Shown here piece after piece: positions 6,105 to 12,409 of a stretch of 16,322 nt of DNA. Numbering within the stretch: position 1 is the stretch's first letter; the number at the start of each line of letters is the position of its first letter. Made by a program: the position numbers and the translations under genes. Origin of the DNA: Candidatus Saccharibacteria bacterium UBA1944 (GTDB lineage: Bacteria > Patescibacteriota > Saccharimonadia > Saccharimonadales > Saccharimonadaceae); assembly GCA_002336935.1 (NCBI GenBank), contig DDEW01000015.1, forward strand, positions 690 to 17,011. The letters run 5' to 3'. The notes under the pieces were generated by a model. The model searched no databases and was not told the DNA's origin. It was given only the letters and a program-made list of their open reading frames with translations.

Positions 6105-6889
6105 GCCGTGATACCGAACGAGCAGCGGGCGCTGGGTTTAGCGACTGGCAACGCGCCGCACGTGCAGTTAGCAACGCATCCCTCAGCCGACTCATTGAGA
6201 CGATGGACCCAGGGGATAGTAAAGATGGACGCAATGCTCACCGATCGATTCACGAACGGCTTGCGGCGCTCGATCTGCCGCGGCACCACTTTATTGCTAT
6301 GCCCTGCCAGGAATTTCTTGAACGGCCCTACGACTATCTGTCCAAACTGCCAAAGGGAGATTATTACTTTGCATCAATTATTCCGGGAGTTCACTTAGCG
6401 CACGCCACAACAGCCGAGCAAGTAGTCGCTTTTGTTGAAGCAAGCGTGGCGCGCCTACCTCACCTCACCAACAAAGAGCTGTACGTAAGTCACAATGGTG
6501 AGCCAGTTATGAGCAGCCACATTGATATTAAGAACGATGGCCAACCTAACACAATTGTTATGGAGGCAACGATTGGTAACTTCAATGCCTTTCACCGCGG
6601 GCAACACACACCAGAAATTATCGCGTGGCGCGATGGCAATCACCGACTAGCATGGTCCTTCAAAGGCCCACTCGAGACTGATGATGCCTGGCAAACCGAT
6701 GAGCTATTCGCTTGCAATAGCACTACACAATTGAGTCGCATCGAAATGGCAACACTGCTCTTTTCGGCGCTTAGCCACATACCGCATGATAGCGACTACT
6801 ATTTGCCCGGCTACTACGAAGTACTCTTTGAGCGCCGTGACGAGCTGTCGCCGAGACCCGTGTTTATTGAAGCAATTACCGCCCATTAG
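6101..6889 (+). CDS. Unrecognised 262-aa protein coupled to the CYTH-kinase
   Basis: I cannot assign a family. It is soluble, with a polar N-terminal region (1-60) and a compact central domain (about 85-190) containing YYFASIIPGVHLAHATT, then EPVMSSHIDIKNDG, then IVMEATIGNFNAFHRG and HTPEII. The pattern of M-x-S followed by beta strands and IVMEA-x-x-G-x-x-x-A-x-x-x-G-x-x-TPE faintly recalls the PEP synthase/PPDK ATP-grasp-like domain, where VIEA-GLGE-V-G-TPD occurs. The spacing and catalytic residues do not let me claim it. The C-terminal part has helices and an aromatic-rich DYYLPGYYEVLFERRD. The ATG overlaps the TGA of the kinase gene by four bases, strong evidence of co-translation and of a shared job. 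The last 14 bases overlap the 3' end of trmB on the other strand. Confidence 0.75.
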   Translation: MSRDTERAAGAGFSDWQRAARAVSNASLSRLIETMDPGDSKDGRNAHRSIHERLAALDLPRHHFIAMPCQEFLERPYDYLSKLPKGDYYFASIIPGVHLAHATTAEQVVAFVEASVARLPHLTNKELYVSHNGEPVMSSHIDIKNDGQPNTIVMEATIGNFNAFHRGQHTPEIIAWRDGNHRLAWSFKGPLETDDAWQTDELFACNSTTQLSRIEMATLLFSALSHIPHDSDYYLPGYYEVLFERRDELSPRPVFIEAITAH

Positions 6890-7541
6890 GAGCGCGTGGC
6901 GGCGTAGCTTTGACGAACTGCACAATGCGGCCTTCACTCAACCAGCGAGCTTCATACGATGTCATTACTTTGTATTCCTCATCGAGTTCGGAATCGTGCA
7001 AATTAAAACTTAGCTCAGCAATATGCCACCCTTCGGCAACAAGTTGTTCAAGCGTCCATGCAAAAAACGTAGGGTTATCGTGTTTAATATAGAGCGCGCC
7101 ATTGGGCGAAAGTATATCAGCATAACGGCGCAGGTAGGTAGGATGCGTCATGCGTCGCCCACTACTACGTTTTTTAGGGAAGGGGTCGGCAAACGTCAGC
7201 CATAGTTGTTTGACTGAATTGCTCGGCACACAATCACTCAGTTGATCGGCGCGAGCTCGCACAAATGCAATGTTGGTAACAGTACACTTCATGGCGGCAT
7301 ATGCCCCCTTCTGCAATCGATCGCCTTTGACATCGAGCGCCACATAAAACCTGTTTGGGTGACGACTGGCAAGTTCCACACTAAAGAGCCCTGTGCCCGC
7401 TCCAATTTCTACCACGTCTACTGAGCGCTTTTGCCAATGTGCAAACTCGAAACAATTGGTAGCATTGGCAAATTTCGCGAATTTATATTTTTTTCGCTTA
7501 CGAGTAATAATATAATCATCAGGATTCACTTGATCTAGCAT
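6876..7541 (-). CDS. trmB: tRNA (guanine-N7)-methyltransferase
   Basis: TrmB uses S-adenosylmethionine to make m7G46 in the variable loop of tRNA, in the cytoplasm. The class I methyltransferase motif I is VVEIGAGTGLFS (43-54). The TrmB hallmark follows the motif IV position as LTFADPFPKKRSSGRRM (115-131), with THPTYLRRY next. The C-terminal TSYEARW (194-200) matches the family's T-x-Y-E segment. At 221 residues it is normal in length. The N-terminus is short but carries a lysine-rich segment (RKRKKYKFAKF) suited to RNA contact. The ATG at 7541 lies eight bases after an extended -10 (TGGTATAAT), so the message is nearly leaderless. It is divergent from the antiporter gene with 48 bp between starts, and its 3' end overlaps the convergent 262-aa gene. 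Confidence 0.93.
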   Translation of the reverse strand: MLDQVNPDDYIITRKRKKYKFAKFANATNCFEFAHWQKRSVDVVEIGAGTGLFSVELASRHPNRFYVALDVKGDRLQKGAYAAMKCTVTNIAFVRARADQLSDCVPSNSVKQLWLTFADPFPKKRSSGRRMTHPTYLRRYADILSPNGALYIKHDNPTFFAWTLEQLVAEGWHIAELSFNLHDSELDEEYKVMTSYEARWLSEGRIVQFVKATPPRAPNGR

Positions 7542-7549
7542 TCGCCTGT

Positions 7550-7558
7550 ATTATACCA
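7550..7558 (-). promoter_or_regulatory. Extended -10 promoter of trmB
   Basis: On the minus strand, TGG followed by perfect TATAAT (7550-7555) lies eight bases before the ATG at 7541, predicting a leader of zero to two bases. Confidence 0.65.
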
Positions 7559-7567
7559 CTTGCTATC

Positions 7568-7576
7568 TGTTACAAT
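7568..7576 (+). promoter_or_regulatory. Extended -10 promoter of the antiporter gene
   Basis: TGT followed by TACAAT (7571-7576) lies 13 bases before the ATG at 7590. RNA would start near 7583, so the AAGGAT at 7577-7582 would mostly lie outside the transcript. It is therefore less likely to serve as a Shine-Dalgarno than it first appears. Confidence 0.45.
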
Positions 7577-7589
7577 AAGGATAAGCAGT

Positions 7590-9278
7590 ATGAACGCATC
7601 TATTTTCACTGAGCTTGCGGTTATCGTCACGGTCGTCGTGGCTATTTCGGCTATCATGAAGATGCTCCGTCAACCACTCATCATGGGGTATATCATCACT
7701 GGAGTGCTCGTGGGACCAAGCTTCAGTTTTTTCCATATTACCCGCAATCAAAATGCCTTCGATTCCTTTAGCGCCATTGGTATTACGCTCTTGTTATTTA
7801 TCATTGGGCTGGGCCTAAATGCTAGCGTTATCAAGAGCCTTGGGCGAGTATCGATTATCACAAGCATGTCGATTCTGCCCTTCTTGGGATTCCTCGGTTT
7901 TGGTGCCAGTAAGCTGCTTGGCTACGACAACACCACCAGCGCAGTTCTTGCAATGGCGCTATTTTTCAGTAGCACCATTATTGTTCTCAAGACGCTCAGT
8001 GATGACAAAGAAACCTCGCGGCTGTACGGGCAAATTACATTAGGTGTTCTGTTGATTGAAGATGTTGTAGCAACAATTGCCGTCGTCTTGCTTGCCATGA
8101 TGACATCACCAAGCGGTACTGCTATCTCGGGTTGGGAAATTATCCTTCGGGCAGTTGGGCTTGGTGCTGGGCTTTACCTCATGGCGCGGTTTGTCATGCC
8201 GCATATTGCCAAGTTTGCCGCAAAAAGCCAAGAACTACTCTTCTTATTTGCGCTCAGCTGGGGACTGGCAGTTGCTACCCTGTTTGACCTTGCCGGCTTT
8301 AGCCACGAAGTGGGCGCGCTGTTCGCCGGCGTCGCCATAGCCGGTCTTCCCTACGCAACCGAGATGGCTGCCAAGCTTAAACCACTACGAGACTTCTTTA
8401 TCGTCATCTTTTTCGTCACCTTAGGTGAATCATTTACCATAGACAGCATCAGTAAAAATCTGTTGCCCGCACACGTCTTAGCAGCAGTCGTAATAGCTGG
8501 TAAGCCACTCTTAGTCATGATGAGTCTCGGTCTACAGCGCTACACCAAATTCACTAGCTTTAAAGCAGCTGTTCACTTATCGCAAATTAGCGAGTTCTCT
8601 ATCATCTTCATCACAATTGCGGCTAGCAAGGGGCTCGTAAGTCAAGACATGGTGTCGCTTATCACCCTCACCGCCTTCATTACCATTGGTGTGTCTTCTT
8701 ACCTTATGAAACACGACGACGGATTATTCCGGATATTCGAAAAACCACTACGTCACTTTGAGCGTCACACCGCGAACGAACCAAAACAACGCCAAGCGCT
8801 TTATCCAGTAATCTTAGTCGGGTATCACAAAGGTGGTCATGAGTTCTTGCGTACTTTTCGTGACATGAAGCAACGGTATCTAGTGGTAGATTATGATCCC
8901 GAGATTATTGAAAGTCTTGAGGAGCAAGGTATACGCCATGCGTATGGTGATGCAACCGACGAAGAATTTTTAGACGAGATTAATGCCGGTCGGGCACAGC
9001 TGGTTGTGAGCACTATGACCGATCTTTCCACCAATCGCGCGTTGCTCCTTTATATTCGTCGCCACAATACCAAAACAAGTTTTATTTGCCATGCCAATAA
9101 CTACAGCGAAGCCGCTGAACTTTACGAGCATGGCGCCAGTTATGTGAGCCTCCCCCACTATATTGGGAGCGAACGCGTGAGCAGTTTCATTAAGCGCCAT
9201 GGACTCAATCATGACGCGCTAGCGGGCTACCGCGATAAGCACCTCATAACCATTGGACGGCAGGCACTTAAAGGCTAG
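7590..9278 (+). CDS. CPA2 monovalent cation/proton antiporter with TrkA-N domain, 562 aa
   Basis: This is a Kef/GerN-type antiporter of the cytoplasmic membrane. The first about 390 residues are a multi-span Na+/H+ exchanger domain, with QPLIMGYIITGVLVGP (28-43), SSTIIVLKTLSDDKE (127-141) and GVLLIEDVVAT (152-162). The Asp in the last motif matches the conserved ion-binding Asp of the family. After a charged linker (about 385-405), residues about 406-520 form a Rossmann-type TrkA-N (RCK) domain. It reads VILVGYHKGGHEFL, then YLVVDYDPEIIESL and YGDATDEEFL. RCK domains sense nucleotides and gate ion flow. The usual G-x-G-x-x-G loop is altered here to GYHKGG, so ligand binding may differ. I start at the ATG at 7590, where the first transmembrane helix begins, rather than at upstream codons. 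It shares a CTAG with tsaC, the two stop codons overlapping convergently. Confidence 0.9.
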   Translation: MNASIFTELAVIVTVVVAISAIMKMLRQPLIMGYIITGVLVGPSFSFFHITRNQNAFDSFSAIGITLLLFIIGLGLNASVIKSLGRVSIITSMSILPFLGFLGFGASKLLGYDNTTSAVLAMALFFSSTIIVLKTLSDDKETSRLYGQITLGVLLIEDVVATIAVVLLAMMTSPSGTAISGWEIILRAVGLGAGLYLMARFVMPHIAKFAAKSQELLFLFALSWGLAVATLFDLAGFSHEVGALFAGVAIAGLPYATEMAAKLKPLRDFFIVIFFVTLGESFTIDSISKNLLPAHVLAAVVIAGKPLLVMMSLGLQRYTKFTSFKAAVHLSQISEFSIIFITIAASKGLVSQDMVSLITLTAFITIGVSSYLMKHDDGLFRIFEKPLRHFERHTANEPKQRQALYPVILVGYHKGGHEFLRTFRDMKQRYLVVDYDPEIIESLEEQGIRHAYGDATDEEFLDEINAGRAQLVVSTMTDLSTNRALLLYIRRHNTKTSFICHANNYSEAAELYEHGASYVSLPHYIGSERVSSFIKRHGLNHDALAGYRDKHLITIGRQALKG

Positions 9279-9811
9279 CGCAACCGTTCAAGAGTTCCAT
9301 CGTTATGAATGCGAATAAGTCGTGAAGGCGGCATGTCGCCGGGTACTTCACCACCATCTACATACCTATCAACCTGTTCACCAAAATAAGCCTTAGCTTC
9401 ATCTATTGTCATTGCGGGTGGCAATCCCTCAGGGTTAGCGCTCGGTGCGATAAGCGGACCAGTCTGGGCAATCACTTCTTGCAACCATTCAACCTTTGGT
9501 AACCGATGAGCGATTAATTCATTCTCACGCAACAACCAGGCTGGTGCCTGCGGAGATGCGACAAGCACGCTTGTTGGCTCATCCCACTCAAACGCTACAT
9601 CATCATTCTCACCGTAGGCATGCTCGCGGTGCGCAATCAACACGATGCACGATTTTCCCGGATTCCTGCCCTTAGCCGCATACACTCGCTCCACCGCTGC
9701 CTCATCGTCGGCACGAGCCACAATGCCATACAGCGTATCTGTTCGCACCACAGCAATACCGCCGGCGAGCAATGTCGCTACCAAATCGCGTTGAGCAGTT
9801 TTTTTCATCAT
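9275..9811 (-). CDS. tsaC: Threonylcarbamoyl-AMP synthase (TsaC/Sua5/YrdC)
   Basis: TsaC makes threonylcarbamoyl-AMP from threonine, bicarbonate and ATP, the first step towards t6A37 in tRNAs that read ANN codons. Family motifs are clear: VVRTDTLYGIVA (21-32, usual PTDTVYGL), AAKGRNPGKS (45-54, usual KxRPxxKP) and LIAPSANPEG (120-129, usual PSAN-SG). At 178 residues it is the short TsaC form without the Sua5 C-terminal domain. Two ATGs are adjacent (9811 and 9808). The extended -10 (TGGTATTAT) ends five or eight bases before them, so the message is leaderless and either start is possible. It is divergent from the MscS gene with only 17 bp between and convergent with the antiporter. With trmB, it is the second tRNA modification gene in this stretch. 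Confidence 0.92.
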   Translation of the reverse strand: MMKKTAQRDLVATLLAGGIAVVRTDTLYGIVARADDEAAVERVYAAKGRNPGKSCIVLIAHREHAYGENDDVAFEWDEPTSVLVASPQAPAWLLRENELIAHRLPKVEWLQEVIAQTGPLIAPSANPEGLPPAMTIDEAKAYFGEQVDRYVDGGEVPGDMPPSRLIRIHNDGTLERLR

Positions 9812-9821
9812 GAGTTATAAT
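9791..9821 (+). promoter_or_regulatory. Promoter of the MscS gene, leaderless
   Basis: A perfect TATAAT (9816-9821) lies seven bases before the ATG at 9829. TTGAGC (9791-9796) is a possible -35 box at a long 19-nt spacing, and it lies inside the tsaC coding sequence. Confidence 0.6.
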
Positions 9822-9825
9822 ACCA
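9817..9825 (-). promoter_or_regulatory. Extended -10 promoter of tsaC, leaderless
   Basis: On the minus strand, TGG followed by TATTAT (9817-9822) overlaps the plus-strand TATAAT of the MscS gene almost completely, because ATTATAAT is nearly palindromic. The RNA start is predicted at about 9810, on the tsaC start codons. Confidence 0.55.
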
Positions 9826-9828
9826 TTT

Positions 9829-10665
9829 ATGGAGAAATTTACGAGCATTACCATTTTTATCATTGTCGGTGCCATTGTGTACTGGTTGGGACCTGCCATT
9901 GTTAACTGGCTGATGTCTCATGTATTTGTCACTGCTTACCAACGAACCTTACACAAAAAGGATCTAGAAAAACGCCAGCATACCCTTGGCGCGCTGTTCA
10001 CTAACGTATGGCGCATCCTTACTGTTGTGTTCGTGCTTTATCTTATATTTGTGCAGTTTTTCAGCAAAGAAGCACTTGCGCCCTTATTCGCTAGCGCAGG
10101 AATCATCGGTGTTGCCTTTGGGTTTGGTGCGCAATCACTCGTCAAAGACTTTTTGAGCGGCGTCTTTATTATTAGTGAGAATCAATACCGAGTAGGTGAT
10201 GTTATCGAAATTGAAGGCTTCGGTGGAACCGTTGAACGGATTGGGGTACGCTCTACGGTGATTCGTGACGTCGATGGCAATGTACATTATTTTCCTAATG
10301 GCATGGTGCAGCATGTCATTAATAAAACCATGGGGTACAGCATGGCACGATTTATGGTAGCCGTTGCGCCTGATACCGATATCGATCGAGTGAGCAAGAT
10401 GATAGACAAAATTGGACTCACCCTCGCAGACGAAGATGACTGGCGTGACAAAATTCTTGAAGCTCCCCACTATGTGATGATGGGGGATTTCACTTCAACC
10501 GCCGTGAACCTTATTGTATCTGGAAAAACTCAACCCTCTGACCAATGGTCGGTCGTTGCCGAAATGCGACGTCGTATTTTGGATAAATTTGAGGAAGAGA
10601 ACGTAACAATTGGCACCGTGCCAATGACGATTGCTCCGACTACTACAAGCAAAAAGAAACGCTAG
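9829..10665 (+). CDS. mscS: MscS-family mechanosensitive channel, 278 aa
   Basis: This channel opens under membrane tension to release solutes on osmotic downshock. There are three hydrophobic segments at about 6-30, 60-78 and 84-112. The third is the pore helix, with the glycine/alanine-rich FASAGIIGVAFGFGAQSLVKD (87-107), followed by SGVFIISENQYRVGDVIEI. The beta domain is recognisable by GGTVERIGVRST and IRDVDGNVHYFPNG (146-158). A C-terminal alpha/beta domain and a basic tail (TTTSKKKR) complete it. Length and order match small-type MscS. The ATG at 9829 is placed seven bases after TATAAT, so the mRNA is predicted to be leaderless. It shares a 17-bp divergent promoter with tsaC. Its 3' end lies two bases from the stop of the convergent 128-aa gene. 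Confidence 0.92.
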   Translation: MEKFTSITIFIIVGAIVYWLGPAIVNWLMSHVFVTAYQRTLHKKDLEKRQHTLGALFTNVWRILTVVFVLYLIFVQFFSKEALAPLFASAGIIGVAFGFGAQSLVKDFLSGVFIISENQYRVGDVIEIEGFGGTVERIGVRSTVIRDVDGNVHYFPNGMVQHVINKTMGYSMARFMVAVAPDTDIDRVSKMIDKIGLTLADEDDWRDKILEAPHYVMMGDFTSTAVNLIVSGKTQPSDQWSVVAEMRRRILDKFEEENVTIGTVPMTIAPTTTSKKKR

Positions 10666-10667
10666 TT

Positions 10668-11054
10668 TTACTGGGCACTGCTCGCATCGTGCGTGCCATT
10701 CAACATACGCAGTGATTCTTCGCTCAGTGCTGCACTATCAAAGGTATCGACTGACATAACACGGCCTGTATGTTCAGTGTACATTTTTGCAAAGCTATCA
10801 AGCGCTTCTTTGTCTAGCGGACCTGTGGAAGGATAGGCTTTCGTTGTCGTATCGCGTTTAGCCTGCTGACGTACATCTTGATAGCCAGGCTTGCTAAGGT
10901 CAAGTTGGGCAGCACCGCTACTGTTGTATAAGCTCAGTGCTACGCTCACCAAAAAGAAGGAAATTATTATCACGCCTACAATCAGTGTGAAAAAGCGATG
11001 CTGTTGCCATTTTGTCATAGCGATTGCATCCTTTTTGAGCTCATCGATACCCAC
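10668..11054 (-). CDS. Single-TM hypothetical protein, 128 aa
   Basis: The family is not recognised. A short cytoplasmic N-terminus with Lys and Arg precedes one transmembrane helix (about 21-43). It is followed by an approximately 85-residue polar domain, predicted outside, rich in Ser, Thr, Asp and Lys and probably helical (for example KEALDSFAKMYTEHTG). There are no cysteines. The start I use is GTG at 11054, whose G is the last base of the TAG stop of the upstream gene (TAGTG), a classic translational-coupling arrangement. A later ATG at 11018 is the alternative. Together with the upstream secreted protein it forms a two-gene unit that may work at the cell surface. No motif indicates the activity. 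Confidence 0.7.
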   Translation of the reverse strand: MGIDELKKDAIAMTKWQQHRFFTLIVGVIIISFFLVSVALSLYNSSGAAQLDLSKPGYQDVRQQAKRDTTTKAYPSTGPLDKEALDSFAKMYTEHTGRVMSVDTFDSAALSEESLRMLNGTHDASSAQ

Positions 11055-11590
11055 TATGACTCTTTCCTATCTGCAAGCACCTGCGCACGAAAGGCAGTGA
11101 ATTGTTCGCCATATTGCTTCAACAAACTGTTCAGCTTGCCCACTGCATCATGTACCGCGGCACGATGATCACGCGCAAGCGCAATCGTGTCATAAAATCG
11201 CACCGGCTGATCCTTGCATTTCATTTCAATCGCGCTCAGTGTTGTCTGTTCATATTGCTGGTACAGTGTTCTAAACTCAGCGAGCGCCTCATTAAAGTCG
11301 GCAGTCGTTTTGGTGAGCTCTACGCTATCAAGGCGGTTCAGCGCAATACGACTGTTCAGCGGAGCCATCAGTTTGGTTGCAATCGTTTCATAGCGTTGGC
11401 CCAAGTTGACCCTCACCAGCGCATCACTTGAGTGGATCCGCTGTAACGTAGACTGAACGTCGACGCAGTTTGTACGAATAAGCGTAATTTGGTCGTCGGT
11501 CAACCATAGCGCAGACTGATCCTCGGCGCGAACAACATTCCCCGAAAGAACGACAGCAAGCGCAACAGCAATGACCTTAGCTTTATACAT
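11054..11590 (-). CDS. Secreted helical hypothetical protein, 178 aa
   Basis: The N-terminus is a good signal peptide: a basic start (MYKAKV), a hydrophobic core (IAVALAVVLSG) and a likely cleavage near VRA-ED (residues 22-23). The mature part is polar and nearly all helical, with heptad-like leucines and many Gln, Glu and Arg. This suggests a helical bundle or coiled coil. Two cysteines remain (C42 and C125) and could form a disulfide, made perhaps by the DsbA-like protein further along the window. I know no family for it. A near-consensus promoter (TTGACC-18-GATAAT) lies in the end of the mutY region, and the ATG follows seven bases after the -10 box, so the mRNA should be leaderless. It is coupled to the downstream one-TM protein. 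Confidence 0.73.
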   Translation of the reverse strand: MYKAKVIAVALAVVLSGNVVRAEDQSALWLTDDQITLIRTNCVDVQSTLQRIHSSDALVRVNLGQRYETIATKLMAPLNSRIALNRLDSVELTKTTADFNEALAEFRTLYQQYEQTTLSAIEMKCKDQPVRFYDTIALARDHRAAVHDAVGKLNSLLKQYGEQFTAFRAQVLADRKES

Positions 11591-11597
11591 ACTGTTT

Positions 11598-11627
11598 ATT
11601 ATCGCTTATTCACCCTCTGTCGGTCAA
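11598..11627 (-). promoter_or_regulatory. Promoter of the secreted/TM protein pair, leaderless
   Basis: On the minus strand there is TTGACC (11622-11627), an 18-nt spacer and GATAAT (11598-11603). The ATG at 11590 follows after seven bases. The -35 box lies inside the 3' end of mutY. Confidence 0.7.
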
Positions 11628-12407
11628 TCGAAATACGCTGTTGACCTCTACAATTAAGCCATCTTGCTGCAAACCCTGCACTGCTACAGTAAAGCGAGCT
11701 TCGTCTTGAAGTTCATGCCTGTAGTTTTTTAAGGTGCTTGGGGCGCCAGTAAGTACATGAATAATCTGACCACGAACTTCACGAACACTGCCTTTAAGCG
11801 GTGGCTGCTTTTTGTAGTGACGGCTCGTTGATAATCGTGCCTGCCCTTGTGATTTAAGCCATGCACCTACATCCATTAACGCCCAAAACCATTCACGCGG
11901 GTGCTCCTGATCCATTGTTTCTTCCACTACTGCGTGCACCTCGCTATCAGGCACATCAGTCCTGTTGGCAAAGAAGTAATAAAAGTAAACACTTCGAATA
12001 TTCGTCTCTACAAAAGCAGTCGGCACTTGGTAAACATAATTCATCATTGCTCCGGCTGTGTTCTTGCCTATACCAGGCAGTGCTACCAGTTCGGTAAGCG
12101 TCGTCGGTTCACCCTGAGCAACAATTTGCCGTGCAGCTTGGTGCAGATACTTTGCCCGTCGATTGTACCCCAATCCTTGCCAAACACGTAGCACCTCAGC
12201 GAGCGATGCCTCTGCCAATGCTTCAAGCGAAGGGAATGCTTGCATAAACTCAGCGTATTTAACGATTGCGCGACTGACCTGCGTTTGCTGCAACATTAGT
12301 TCACTCACAAGCACATGATACAGCGTTGGCTGGTCGCGCCATGGCATAGGCCGATACAAACGACGCCCTTTTTCCCATACTATTTCCCGAAATGCCTCTG
12401 GGGTCAT
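11610..12407 (-). CDS. mutY: MutY-like HhH-GPD glycosylase lacking Fe-S cysteines, 265 aa
   Basis: MutY removes adenine mispaired with 8-oxoguanine. The first about 215 residues follow the HhH-GPD fold. SELMLQQTQV (35-44) matches the MutY signature and keeps the catalytic Glu (E36). WQGLGYNRRAKYLHQAA (76-92) and the helix-hairpin-helix LPGIGKNTAGA (110-120) are present. Two key features differ. Aligned without gaps to E. coli MutY, the catalytic Asp138 position is Glu here (E134, in FVETNIRSV). There is also no cysteine in the whole protein, so the [4Fe-4S] cluster that follows ALMD-GA in classic MutY is absent. The MutT-like C-terminal 8-oxoG recognition domain is also missing. The last about 55 residues look like a small winged-helix-like tail. 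It lies two bases after aspS and is probably co-transcribed with it. Cluster-less MutY proteins are known, so activity is plausible, though substrate range may differ. Confidence 0.8.
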   Translation of the reverse strand: MTPEAFREIVWEKGRRLYRPMPWRDQPTLYHVLVSELMLQQTQVSRAIVKYAEFMQAFPSLEALAEASLAEVLRVWQGLGYNRRAKYLHQAARQIVAQGEPTTLTELVALPGIGKNTAGAMMNYVYQVPTAFVETNIRSVYFYYFFANRTDVPDSEVHAVVEETMDQEHPREWFWALMDVGAWLKSQGQARLSTSRHYKKQPPLKGSVREVRGQIIHVLTGAPSTLKNYRHELQDEARFTVAVQGLQQDGLIVEVNSVFRLTDRG

Positions 12408-12409
12408 AC

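Noticed and set aside
6101..6889. Firm assignment to the PEP synthase/PPDK family
   Set aside because: Only a short pattern resembles it by eye. Catalytic residues and length do not fit well enough to name it.
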